In this document: positions 28,706-36,692 of the stretch, one piece after another
Position numbering within the stretch: the stretch's first letter is position 1
Layout: every line of letters begins with the position of its first letter
From: JABWAJ01 sp038323375
GTDB lineage: Bacteria; Bacteroidota; Bacteroidia; Chitinophagales; Saprospiraceae
Direction: 5' to 3'
NCBI GenBank assembly: GCA_038323375.1
Contig: JBBQGV010000015.1
Coordinates: 13,502 to 77,501 of the forward strand
DNA: 64,000 bases
The notes under the pieces: model-generated
Databases searched by the model: none
The model's input: the letters and a program-made list of their open reading frames with translations, nothing else
What the model was told of the DNA's origin: nothing
Made by a program: the position numbers and the translations under genes

Positions 28706-28795
28706 TTATTCCCTCCTAAACTCGTTATCGCATTTTCCCGTATCTGGATCTTCAACCCCGGGTTTCACCTTGACAAGGTCGTTTATTTTAAACAT
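28706..28795 (-). pseudogene. N-terminal stub of an SNF2 helicase
   Basis: 29 codons (MFKINDLVKVKPGVEDPD...) that match the first residues of the intact SNF2 protein at 23405, followed by a stop. The upstream bases (GCTGGCTGGTTTCATGATG) also match 23409-23427. A duplicated gene end left behind by rearrangement. Confidence 0.7.
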
Positions 28796-28827
28796 TGCTG
28801 GCTGGTTTCATGATGGGCAAACCTAAG

Positions 28828-29006
28828 AAGCGTGTCGTGAATAACTTACCGGTTTGCGCGGTGGCTTTTTCCATCATGCAGCGTTGATCGTCGGTCGCGT
28901 AGCTTAGGCTATACTCCCTTCTCGCGCCTTGCCTGATGAAAAAATCTGACATGCTGAGCCTGTCGAAGCACCTCGCCCAATTCACGCAACTTATTTACGA
29001 CACGCT
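28828..29006. mobile_element. 179-bp MITE with AGCGTGTCGT ends
   Basis: AGCGTGTCGTGAATAACTT at the left and AACTTATTTACGACACGCT at the right form 19-bp imperfect terminal inverted repeats. CCTAAG stands on both sides, as expected for a target duplication. The insertion can be dated against the empty site: 23420-23440 has the same flanks (AAACCTAAGCAAGATGAC) without the element. No ORF inside. One end of a relative remains as a scar in the nagB wreck at 23823. Confidence 0.75.
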
Positions 29007-29039
29007 CCTAAGCAAGATGACGGATATTTTTCGGAATTT

Positions 29040-29160
29040 TTAAAACAAATCCTCCAGCGTCAACACCTTTTCCACCAACCCGAGGCTGTGCAGGTTGTGT
29101 TTCAAGCCAAAAGTGGTCACCATCGTCAACATCAGGTGTTTTCGGGTTTGGGTGACCCTG
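29040..29160 (-). pseudogene. C-terminal remnant of an AAA-type ATPase
   Basis: About 39 codons in frame: KHLMLTMVTTFGLKHNLHS, then LGLVEKVLTLEDLF and stop. This is the usual end of a family of Bacteroidota ATP-binding proteins that close with ...TTYGLK...LTMDDLF. The rest of the gene is missing. A second, shorter copy of the same tail lies at 23464. Confidence 0.5.
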
Positions 29161-29201
29161 TGAAAAACCCACATTTTGTTTCGTGAAGTTATTGGTGGCG
29201 G

Positions 29202-29256
29202 AATAGCGGGTTACGTGTCGGACACTTTGAAAGTGTCCGACACGTAACCCGCTATT
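29202..29256. repeat. Perfect 27-bp palindrome after the 191-residue gene
   Basis: AATAGCGGGTTACGTGTCGG at 29202 starts a 27-bp arm whose exact inverse ends at 29256, with a single G between. The right end enters the stop codon of the gene at 29256-29831. No T run follows. It may act as a strong 3' hairpin for the CHAT operon, or be the footprint of a palindromic mobile element. Confidence 0.7.
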
Positions 29257-29831
29257 CAACGCGCAAGGTTCTTGATCTGCTCTTTCAGTTCATAAGCCTG
29301 CACTGCCGTTCGCCGGAGAACGCGGTTTTCTCTCAAGACCTCCAGACTTGCTTCCATGCGCTCCGTAGAAAGCCCTTCCGGGAAAATTTGCCGAAAGCTT
29401 TGCTGCACCGCTTCCGTCGTAAAAGCCTTCCCCGGTAATTTGGAAATGGCATAAATCACTTGCGCTTCCTGATCCGTGAACTGAATTTTCAGTTTGGGAT
29501 AAAAATCAATCAATAACATGACGAAGCCGTAGATGATCTTTTTCACCGTTTCATCAAACAGCGCAATGCCCGCGTATTGGCCGATGAACTTCAGGATCTC
29601 TTCGGTGGAAAGCCGCGCAATATTGGTTAGTTTAAATGACTCGGCGCTGTGTTTGCCAGAGGAGTCCTGCTCCTGCCTGATAGAACGCGTTTCTTTGCTT
29701 TCGGCGATGGGGCGTGGAACAAGCTGAATGTTTTCGTGTAAGATGTCGAGCGTGGCTTCATCCAGCGCCATGCCGTGCTTTTCCAATGCGGCTGTAAGGT
29801 AAGCCGCCAAAATGTCTCTTTGATTTTCCAT
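29256..29831 (-). CDS. Small helical partner of the LRR-Roc-CHAT protein
   Basis: 191 residues, almost wholly alpha-helical by composition, with no signal or membrane segment and no family I recognise. The N-terminus (ILAAYLTAALEKHGMALDEA) and the C-terminal helices (ASLEVLRENRVLRRTAVQAY) could be winged-helix or helical-bundle elements. It starts 13 bases after the CHAT gene stop on the same strand, so the two should be made together. Substrate of the protease, inhibitor, or effector are all possible; nothing in the sequence decides. Confidence 0.75.
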   Translation of the reverse strand: MENQRDILAAYLTAALEKHGMALDEATLDILHENIQLVPRPIAESKETRSIRQEQDSSGKHSAESFKLTNIARLSTEEILKFIGQYAGIALFDETVKKIIYGFVMLLIDFYPKLKIQFTDQEAQVIYAISKLPGKAFTTEAVQQSFRQIFPEGLSTERMEASLEVLRENRVLRRTAVQAYELKEQIKNLAR

Positions 29832-29844
29832 GATCCTGCGTTTT

Positions 29845-32688
29845 TTATTGAGGGTAGATGCGCTGGCCGTTGTAGTAGGCTTCGATTAGCTTGGGAATAT
29901 CCTTATCGGATAGGTTTGCCCGGCTTATCCCCCGCCTAATTGACTGTTCGAGGCTTTTATTTTTAACTAAATTCCGATAAACCCCGGCTGCAAAAATACG
30001 CGCTGTTTCGGAAAATATCTCTTTGGTGGTACCAATGGTAAAAATACCAACCTTGCTGATAGCTACCGCTTGTTCGCGGCTGTGACAGGCGTTGAGAAAT
30101 ACCAACTTGAGTTGAGGCAAGTCTTCTTTGAAGTTGCGAAAAAGGACTTCCAGTTGCTCGGATGACAGGACTTCTTTTCCATTTTTTCCATTACTGTGCA
30201 GCACTAACCCCGCAGGTTGCTTGATGATGCCTTCGGGATCCATGTCTCCCTCCTCCTGCCCATGTCCGCAAAAGTGTAAAATAGACGGCTCATGACGCTC
30301 AATTGCATCGTGCATATCACTTAGACTTGCCTGTTCACATATCTCTATACAAAACTCCCCTTCCCCTTGAACGCTATCTTTAAGGCTGCTCCTGATGGAT
30401 TCGCTCTCGATCTCCCAACTTATTAGTTTTTCCGTTGGATTGGCTTGCAAAAACAATAATGTCACTTTCTCCTGCCCAAATTCCAGTGGGGGAATGGGTA
30501 TGGATAAAGACTGTTCAGCCCCCAGCTTTTCCACCCCCAATTTCTGAATTAAGCGCTCGGTTTGGGCTTGGTGTGCTTCTTTTGGAAGCTCCAATTTACC
30601 CTGATCCCGGCGTCCCAAAAATATTTTCAGATCTTCAACGGCCACCAGTGTGTCATTTTCGGCGGGTATCCGGTCTTGTTGCCAATTTTTCAACTTGGAC
30701 ATATTTACATAATCCTGACCATTGAGACTCACCCACTCTTGCACAGCTTCACCTTGCAGTTCTTCGATTGTGTTGCGGATTTTATCCATCAACCCCAGGT
30801 TATGCTTGTCGCAAAGGATATTGATGTCGTAGGCGTGCCTGCCACGATGAGTAGCGCGCTGCACGGTTACCATCGCATAGTGCCCGGATTCTTTGACGAC
30901 AATGCCATGTTGCCAGATGTCTTTGGTATCGGCTAATGACTGCGCTCTGACAATAAACCGCTGCATGGTGCCCTGATGCAGGAAATCGTGCCGGTATTGT
31001 ATATACAGCATTTTCGACAAGCCCTGTACTACCTCAACAATGGAAGGCTCATCTTTCGGCAACAGTTGTGGTGCTATAAACTGCCGTTCTGCCAGAGGAA
31101 CTTGGCGGTATTTATCTTCTTCCTTCTGTTCAGTAACTTCAAAACAAAGTTCGCAACTGATCATGAAGCTGATAAAAAGTTCCTGTTCTGCCGGCGACGG
31201 CTGTTTTTTTGACCATATTTCCTGTAAGTTAGCACCTGAAAAACGGCCTTTGAGCGTATCCCGCAGGTAATGATACTGCAACTTATTATTCCGGTTAAAC
31301 ACAGCATAAACCGCCTCAATAGCCCAGCTTTGATCCAGCATAACGGCGTTGCCAAAATAACCTTCCCGATAAAATACCACCCCGGTTTGTGCGAGCCATT
31401 TGAGCACATCCATTGGGTGTTCGATATGGTAATCTCCTGCAATGTCAAAATACTCATCCAAAGGCAGGGCTTTAGTCCCGGATCGCAACAGATCGCGCAG
31501 ATGTTGTCTAAGGTTAGCCCAGGTTAAAGGCAGTTGTTTTTCGATACCCAGCCGTCGTTCAATGGCTTCCTTAACCGTAAACAGCAGCTTATTGCAGCCG
31601 TTGTTTCTTTTATCTGATATGAAAGAGTCTATCTGAAGAAAATCCATAGGTTTGTATCGCTGATCCAAAGCGTATTCGTCCGGGTGGCGGCTATTGTCTG
31701 CCTGGCTTTTGGTTTTTACGACAATTACGGGACTGTTACCACCCTGATGACGGATATAATGCAGCCAATAGTCTAATGAGAAATTCTCGTATTGACGTTC
31801 TTCGCCATCCTCTTGAATGGGACTCTCAGGATTTTGGCGCGTCTCCTCATCCCATAGAGCCAGATACACCGCATTGACCTGCATAAACAGCCGGTGAGTA
31901 GCATGGTAGATGTCCTGCCCGCCAAAGTCCCAAAGATTCAGAATGAACGGAAAATCCGAAGGCTGTTCGCGAGGATATTGCTCCAGCACCACGCCATGAG
32001 TGGACAAATGGCGCTGCTCAAAGGTCTCATACACTAAGCGCTCTACCAGACAACTCTTCCCTACGCCTCCGTTACCCACCAGCAGTACTTTAAATTCCTT
32101 GTTTTCAGTCTCTCCATTGCCCAACTCCTGCAGAAAGCGTTGCATAAAAGGCAAACTGCTACCACTCACATCAGCGGCCTGCCTTTTAGCGCTGGTGAGT
32201 GGATTGCCTTTGAGAAAAAATTGTACCAATTTGGGAAAGCGAACCAGCAAATGGGCCGAAAATTCATTCAGTTGATTGTCACTGAGATCCAGGTGGCGCA
32301 GTTGAGCCAATTGCCCCACCAGTATAAAAGTCTTTAGTTTATTTCTGCTCGCATCCAACCAGCGCAGCCTGTCAAAGCCTGCGGGGAACTTCAGTTCGCC
32401 CTCCAGGCCGCTGTCGCTCACATCTAAGTGTTCCAGCGCGGGCAGCGCTGCCTGAAATTCCAGTTTTTTAAGCTGCTCATTGTTGCCAAGATTGAGGTAT
32501 TGCAAATCCGGTAGTGCCGGCAAACTCAATTCCCCCACATCCAGCTTCGTGGCGCAAATACCAATGACCTCCCTCGCCTTGTTACAGCAAAAGGCATTCG
32601 GCGCAAAAAATTGCCGCAGCGCCGTCAAATCCGACTGCTCCTCAAAACTGACCCCAAAAAGGGTTTTCAAAAATTGTTCTGGTTCCAT
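29845..32688 (-). CDS. LRR-Roc GTPase-CHAT protease fusion
   Basis: 947 residues from ATG 32688; the open frame extends ten codons further but only through the repeat array. Domains in order: leucine-rich repeats (~45-165: LPDLQYLNLGNN, LRHLDLSDNQL); Roc-type GTPase (~200-380) with P-loop GNGGVGKS at ~205-212, switch WDFGGQD at ~253-259 and TKSQAD in place of the usual TKxD; a COR-like/winged-helix region (~400-640); and a C-terminal caspase-like CHAT domain (~720-947) with the catalytic pair His ~809 (HFCGHG) and Cys ~868 (LNACHS). This is an NLR-like plan: sensor repeats, NTP switch, protease effector, as proposed for conflict systems in multicellular bacteria. Followed by a partner gene; a FGE-fold gene lies upstream. 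Confidence 0.9.
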   Translation of the reverse strand: MEPEQFLKTLFGVSFEEQSDLTALRQFFAPNAFCCNKAREVIGICATKLDVGELSLPALPDLQYLNLGNNEQLKKLEFQAALPALEHLDVSDSGLEGELKFPAGFDRLRWLDASRNKLKTFILVGQLAQLRHLDLSDNQLNEFSAHLLVRFPKLVQFFLKGNPLTSAKRQAADVSGSSLPFMQRFLQELGNGETENKEFKVLLVGNGGVGKSCLVERLVYETFEQRHLSTHGVVLEQYPREQPSDFPFILNLWDFGGQDIYHATHRLFMQVNAVYLALWDEETRQNPESPIQEDGEERQYENFSLDYWLHYIRHQGGNSPVIVVKTKSQADNSRHPDEYALDQRYKPMDFLQIDSFISDKRNNGCNKLLFTVKEAIERRLGIEKQLPLTWANLRQHLRDLLRSGTKALPLDEYFDIAGDYHIEHPMDVLKWLAQTGVVFYREGYFGNAVMLDQSWAIEAVYAVFNRNNKLQYHYLRDTLKGRFSGANLQEIWSKKQPSPAEQELFISFMISCELCFEVTEQKEEDKYRQVPLAERQFIAPQLLPKDEPSIVEVVQGLSKMLYIQYRHDFLHQGTMQRFIVRAQSLADTKDIWQHGIVVKESGHYAMVTVQRATHRGRHAYDINILCDKHNLGLMDKIRNTIEELQGEAVQEWVSLNGQDYVNMSKLKNWQQDRIPAENDTLVAVEDLKIFLGRRDQGKLELPKEAHQAQTERLIQKLGVEKLGAEQSLSIPIPPLEFGQEKVTLLFLQANPTEKLISWEIESESIRSSLKDSVQGEGEFCIEICEQASLSDMHDAIERHEPSILHFCGHGQEEGDMDPEGIIKQPAGLVLHSNGKNGKEVLSSEQLEVLFRNFKEDLPQLKLVFLNACHSREQAVAISKVGIFTIGTTKEIFSETARIFAAGVYRNLVKNKSLEQSIRRGISRANLSDKDIPKLIEAYYNGQRIYPQ

Positions 32689-32693
32689 ACGCT

Positions 32694-32960
32694 TTGTTTC
32701 GCGGGCTTCGTTTCGCACGCTTCGTTTCGCACGCTTTGTTTCGCACGCTTTGTTTCGCGGGCTTCAGTCCGCTTTGTTCCACACGCTTTGTTTCGCGGGC
32801 TTCAGTCCGCTTTGTTTCGCACGCTTTGTTTCGCGGGCTTTGTTTCGCGGGCTTCAGTCCGCTTTGTTTCGCACGCTTCGTTTCGCACGCTTTGTTTCGC
32901 GGGCTTCAGTCCGCTTTGTTTCGCACGCTTCGTTTCGCACGCTTCAGTCCGCTTTGTTAC
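32694..32960. repeat. Array of GTTTCGCGGGCTTCAGTCCGC units, left arm
   Basis: About ten irregular copies of GTTTCGC(GG/AC)GCTT, several followed by CAGTCCGCTTT, starting two bases upstream of the LRR-Roc-CHAT start codon. They are the inverse of the 33054-33340 array. ORFs reading repeated FARFVSHALFRG peptides are by-products of the repeat. Confidence 0.8.
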
Positions 32961-33053
32961 CCCCACAGTTCAACTGTTCATTCATATATATCATTAGGTA
33001 GTTCATATAGCCAGGCTGTAGTGTGGATAGCCTACAAAATTTTCTTTTCTTTT

Positions 33054-33340
33054 GACAGCGGACTAAAGCCCGCGAAACAAAGGAAACAAAGCACACGAAG
33101 CGAACCCGTGAAATAAACGCTTTACGCTTTTGACAGCGGACTAAAGCCCGCGAAACAAAGCACACGAAGCGAACCCGTGAAATAAACGCTTTACGCTTTT
33201 GACAGCGGACTAAAGCCCGCGAAACAAAGGAAACAAAGCACACGAAGCAAACCCGTGAAATAAATGCTTTACGCTTTTGACAGCGGACTAAAGCCCGCGA
33301 AACAAAGCCGCGACTCCCCGCGACACAAAAAAATAAAGGG
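33054..33340. repeat. Tandem 69/78-bp repeat, right arm
   Basis: Three full units begin at 33054 (78 bp), 33132 (69 bp) and 33201 (78 bp), with a partial fourth at 33279. Each opens GACAGCGGACTAAAGCCCGC and ends in GCTTTACGCTTTT; the 69-bp form lacks GAAACAAAG. Unit lengths are multiples of three. The core is the same palindromic element as at 13871. Together with the left arm it could form a very long hairpin between the FGE gene and the CHAT gene. Confidence 0.85.
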
Positions 33341-33364
33341 TAAAAGGGTAAAAGTGACCAAGGG

Positions 33365-34108
33365 TTAGTACCGAGCCAGGCGAAAACCGATATTGAGGCT
33401 CCTGTTAACAGCATTGAAGAGGAAGTAGCGGTAGGACACCCGACAGAAGTCATCGTTGATGTTCCAGGACCCGCCACGAACCACGCGGCCAGCGCCATTG
33501 CTCTCTGCCCAGGCGCTGCCGTCCTGTGGCGCCTTTTTGTAATCATCCTGCCAATGATCCGCACACCATTCCCATACGTTGCCGCTCATGTCGTACAAAC
33601 ACAGTTCGTTGGGCAATTTCAGTCCGACGGGCTTTGTGGCACGGTGGCTGTTTTGCCTGAACCAACCCACCTCTTTCAACTGGTGGCTGCCCGCGTAAGG
33701 AAAGCCCAGACTCTGTCGCCCGCCCCGGGCTGCGTATTCCCATTGTGCTTCCGTTGGCAGGCGAAACCGGCGGCCATCCTGCTCATTTAGCTGCTGGATG
33801 TTGGGCAGGGCATTGAGTTTTTCCAGAAAAAGCCGGGTGTCGTCCCATGAAATCTGCTCGACGGGCAGGTCAGCACCTTTAAAGTGGGAAGGATTGTCCT
33901 GCATCACGCCCTGCCATAGTGCCTGGGTCACCGGGTATTGGCCGATCTCAAAAGATGCGATCTTGACGGGGTGGATGGGATTTTCATTGCGATATGCATC
34001 ACGGCCCATCATAAAATCGCCGCCCTCCACGGTTACCATCGGAATGGATAAGCCATCGGCTATGGGGATATTCAGGATAGGAACAAGCGGTTTGTTTTGC
34101 ACGAGCAC
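33365..34108 (-). CDS. FGE/SUMF1-fold protein, probable DGR-type variable C-terminus
   Basis: About 247 residues of a formylglycine-generating-enzyme (C-type lectin) fold: VTVEGGDFMMGRDAYRNENP, YPVTQALWQGVM, RRFRLPTEAQWEYAARGG, MSGNVWEWCADHW and the ending RVVRGGSWNINDDFCRVSYR ... NIGFRLARY. True FGE needs two active-site Cys; they are not evident, so a binding role is likelier. The last ~25 codons are mostly NNC/NNT (TAC TTC CTC TTC AAT), the pattern left by adenine-targeted diversity-generating retroelements. No reverse transcriptase is in the window. The GTG start is uncertain: the frame stays open upstream (TLALCRFEAANSKTNP) into a TGTCTGTC repeat end, so the gene may be the truncated tail of a larger protein. 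Confidence 0.8.
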   Translation of the reverse strand: MLVQNKPLVPILNIPIADGLSIPMVTVEGGDFMMGRDAYRNENPIHPVKIASFEIGQYPVTQALWQGVMQDNPSHFKGADLPVEQISWDDTRLFLEKLNALPNIQQLNEQDGRRFRLPTEAQWEYAARGGRQSLGFPYAGSHQLKEVGWFRQNSHRATKPVGLKLPNELCLYDMSGNVWEWCADHWQDDYKKAPQDGSAWAESNGAGRVVRGGSWNINDDFCRVSYRYFLFNAVNRSLNIGFRLARY

Positions 34109-34165
34109 AGGGTTTGTTTTTGAGTTGGCGGCTTCAAAACGGCATAAAGCTAAGGTTTTTTTTAA

Positions 34166-34200
34166 TGTCTGTCTTTATAGTCCGATAGCTGCGTTGTGCG
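34166..34200. repeat. One-ended TGTCTGTCTTT repeat remnant
   Basis: TGTCTGTCTTTATAGTCCGA and the next ~15 bases match the left end of the element at 8579 but no right end follows. It abuts the 5' side of the FGE-fold gene. A GGACTGAAGCCCGCGAAAC palindrome core follows at 34243. Confidence 0.45.
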
Positions 34201-34280
34201 AAGGCTCAAAACTGGTCATTTACACGAGTAACCTACGGCGGACTGAAGCCCGCGAAACAAAGCACACGCGAAACGAAACC

Positions 34281-34382
34281 CTACACCACCAACTCCAACG
34301 ACTCCTGCTTATTCAAGTAATACGGCACATTTTCCGCCACCACAATGTCGGGGGGGAGGTAGTGGATTAGCATCGAAGGCAT
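34281..34382 (-). pseudogene. 33-codon ORF, probable gene-end remnant
   Basis: Reads MPSMLIHYLPPDIVVAENVP, then YYLNKQESLELVV and stop. It is the divergent neighbour of nagB and exists again at 23530-23620, where one G of a G run is lost. The many charged and aromatic residues look like the end of a real protein rather than chance. Family not recognised; no independent function claimed. Confidence 0.4.
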
Positions 34383-34438
34383 CTTAATAATTTTATAACT
34401 TTGCTAAAAATATCGCGATCACGTTACATCAAACAGCC

Positions 34439-36358
34439 ATGAATACGCAGGTTTTAAAGTATCAGTTGAAGTCATTAGAAAAGCTTCCAGTCAAGATTTG
34501 GGACGACTCTAAGGAAGCTTCGGTGCACATTGCGCGCTCCATTGCCTTAGCCGTTCGGCAAAAGCAGCAGGACGGCGAAAAAATTGTACTTGGTCTGGCA
34601 ACAGGCTCCTCCCCCATCAAGGTTTACGAAGAATTGGTGCGCATTCACAAGGAAGAAAAACTAAGTTTTTCCAATGTAGTCACCTTCAACTTAGATGAAT
34701 ACTATCCCATGGATCCCGGCGCGCAACAAAGCTATGTGCGCTTTATGAACGAATACCTGTTTGACCACATTGACATCCAGCGGGAAAACATCCACATCCC
34801 AAGCGGTGTCATTCCGATGGATCAGGTGGAAGCTTATTGCAAAAACTATGAAAAACTGATCGAGGACCACGGCGGAATTGACATCCAATTGCTGGGGATT
34901 GGGCGCACCGGGCATATCGGCTTCAACGAGCCAGGCTCCTGGGAAGACTCCGAAACCCGGATGGTGCGTTTAGACACCCTTACCCGCCGCGACGCCATCA
35001 AGGATTTCATTTATGAAGATGCAGTACCCTATCGTGCTATCACAATGGGCATTGCCACCATCATGAAGTCGAAAACGATCTACCTGATGGCCTGGGGCAG
35101 CCACAAAGCCGCCATTGTTAAAGAAGCGGTAGAAGGTTCGATCACTACATCTGTTCCGGCTACCTACCTCCAAAAACATCCCAACATCAAGGTTTATGTG
35201 GACGCCAGCGCCTCCACCGAGTTATCCCGCATCAACACGCCGTGGTTAGTAGGCATTTGCAACTGGAACGAAGACCTGGTTTGCAAAGCCGTGGTCTGGC
35301 TGTCGCTGAAAACTGGCAAACCCATCCTGAAACTGACCGACGAAGATTATAGCGAAAACCACCTGAGCGACCTGACCATAGAATACGACGACGCTTATAA
35401 CATCAACATCAAAATTTTCAACCGCCTGCAACACACCATCAGCGGCTGGCCAGGCGGCAAACCCAACGCCGACGACACCCACCGGCCCGAACGCGCCAAA
35501 CCGGCCAAAAAGCGCTGCATCATCTTCAGTCCGCACCCCGACGACGATGTCATTTCGATGGGCGGCACGTTCCTGCGCTTGGTAGACCAGGGGCACGAGG
35601 TACACGTGGCCTACCAGACTTCGGGCAATATTGCGGTGCACGACCACGACGCCCTGCGCTATGCAGAGTTTTTGAAAGAACTTTCTGAATTTACCGGGCC
35701 TGCCGACGACAAATTGCACACGCTCAGCAAAAAGGTCATCCAGTTTCTCGGGGAAAAACAACCCGATCAGTCGGACATTGCCGAAGTGCGTCAGATGAAG
35801 GGCCTCGTAAGAAGAGGAGAAGCGCGCGCAGGTGCTCGTTTTTGCGGCTTACAAGACCACCACATCCACTTCCTCGACATGCCATTTTACGAAACCGGGC
35901 GCACACGCAAAAAACCGGTGGGGGAAGCAGACATTCAGCTTCTCGTGGACTTATTGGTGAAAGTAAAGCCGCACCAGGTTTACGCAGCCGGAGATCTCGC
36001 CGATCCGCACGGCACGCACCGGGTATGTCTGGAAGCGATTTTCGAGGCATTCAGGCGCTTGCAGGACGCTGCCTGGATGAAAGACTGCTGGCTTTGGCTG
36101 TACCGGGGTGCCTGGCACGAATGGTCAATTGACGAAATTGAAATGGCGGTTCCCATCAGCCCGAAAGAAATGGATCGCAAGCGCAAGGCCATTTTTATGC
36201 ACCAAAGTCAAAAAGACCGGCCGCCTTTCCCCGGCGACGACAATCGCGAATTCTGGCAGCGCGCCGAAGAGCGCAACCGCGAAACGGCCAACCTCTACCG
36301 GGCGTTGGGGCTGGCGGAATATGAGGCGATGGAGGCGTTTCGGAGGTGGAAGTTTTAG
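34439..36358 (+). CDS. nagB: Glucosamine-6-phosphate deaminase fused to PIG-L deacetylase-like domain
   Basis: 639 residues. Residues ~1-290 are NagB: sugar isomerase/deaminase fold with LGLATGSSPIKVYEEL (phosphate loop), VVTFNLDEYYPM and LGIGRTGHIGFNEPGS active-site motifs. It converts glucosamine-6-phosphate to fructose-6-phosphate and ammonia. After a linker, residues ~365-639 form a PIG-L/LmbE domain with the zinc motif SPHPDDDVISMGG; such domains remove N-acetyl groups from amino sugars. The fused form is typical for Bacteroidota and would deacetylate and deaminate amino sugars from peptidoglycan or chitin. A TAACTTTG box 40 bases upstream fits the -7 element of the phylum. Broken second copy at 23663. 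Confidence 0.93.
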   Translation: MNTQVLKYQLKSLEKLPVKIWDDSKEASVHIARSIALAVRQKQQDGEKIVLGLATGSSPIKVYEELVRIHKEEKLSFSNVVTFNLDEYYPMDPGAQQSYVRFMNEYLFDHIDIQRENIHIPSGVIPMDQVEAYCKNYEKLIEDHGGIDIQLLGIGRTGHIGFNEPGSWEDSETRMVRLDTLTRRDAIKDFIYEDAVPYRAITMGIATIMKSKTIYLMAWGSHKAAIVKEAVEGSITTSVPATYLQKHPNIKVYVDASASTELSRINTPWLVGICNWNEDLVCKAVVWLSLKTGKPILKLTDEDYSENHLSDLTIEYDDAYNINIKIFNRLQHTISGWPGGKPNADDTHRPERAKPAKKRCIIFSPHPDDDVISMGGTFLRLVDQGHEVHVAYQTSGNIAVHDHDALRYAEFLKELSEFTGPADDKLHTLSKKVIQFLGEKQPDQSDIAEVRQMKGLVRRGEARAGARFCGLQDHHIHFLDMPFYETGRTRKKPVGEADIQLLVDLLVKVKPHQVYAAGDLADPHGTHRVCLEAIFEAFRRLQDAAWMKDCWLWLYRGAWHEWSIDEIEMAVPISPKEMDRKRKAIFMHQSQKDRPPFPGDDNREFWQRAEERNRETANLYRALGLAEYEAMEAFRRWKF

Positions 36359-36384
36359 TAACTTATTTTTTTTGATGCACCGGC

Positions 36385-36600
36385 GGCGGCCACGCCGATT
36401 TGGTGCTGCCCTGAAACATGGTGCAAGTGCGCGTAAAACTGAGCCGCTGAGACAGCAACCACGGCCTCGTGCTACCGGGCGAAGGCAAAGGCAATTTTGA
36501 ACCGTTGCCCTCCGTAGCAAGCGGCATCCGCCTGAAAGGAGAAGTGTGGGCAGTGAAAATGGCCAGGCTTGGCTCCCGCGTACTCTTGCGTTTATCTTCT
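36385..36600 (+). pseudogene. C-terminal fragment of a VCBS/FG-GAP repeat protein
   Basis: In one frame, with a TGA in the early part, it reads LVLPGEGKGNFEPLPSVASG, then IRLKGEVWAVKMARLG. This is the usual closing repeat of secreted VCBS (ASPIC/UnbV type) proteins (...GDGKGxFxPxPxxxSG...GDVxxx). The bulk of the gene is gone. Confidence 0.5.
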
Positions 36601-36692
36601 AATCATCAAAAGTCTCAAAAAGTCGCCTCAAAAAGCAACAATTCAGAAAATAAGGCGTTTTGTTGCGAATAATTCGCAAAAACCCTCTTATT

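Noticed and set aside
32689..32718. Ten-codon extension of the LRR-Roc-CHAT protein
   Set aside because: The extra residues come from the repeat array; MEPEQFLKTLFG at 32688 is the better start.
32694..33340. CRISPR array or repetitive protein gene
   Set aside because: Repeats are directly joined with no spacers, and the open frames in several registers arise because unit lengths are multiples of three; the encoded peptides are not protein-like.
33365..34108. A complete diversity-generating retroelement
   Set aside because: Only a variable-region-like end is seen; no reverse transcriptase, accessory gene or template repeat lies in the window.
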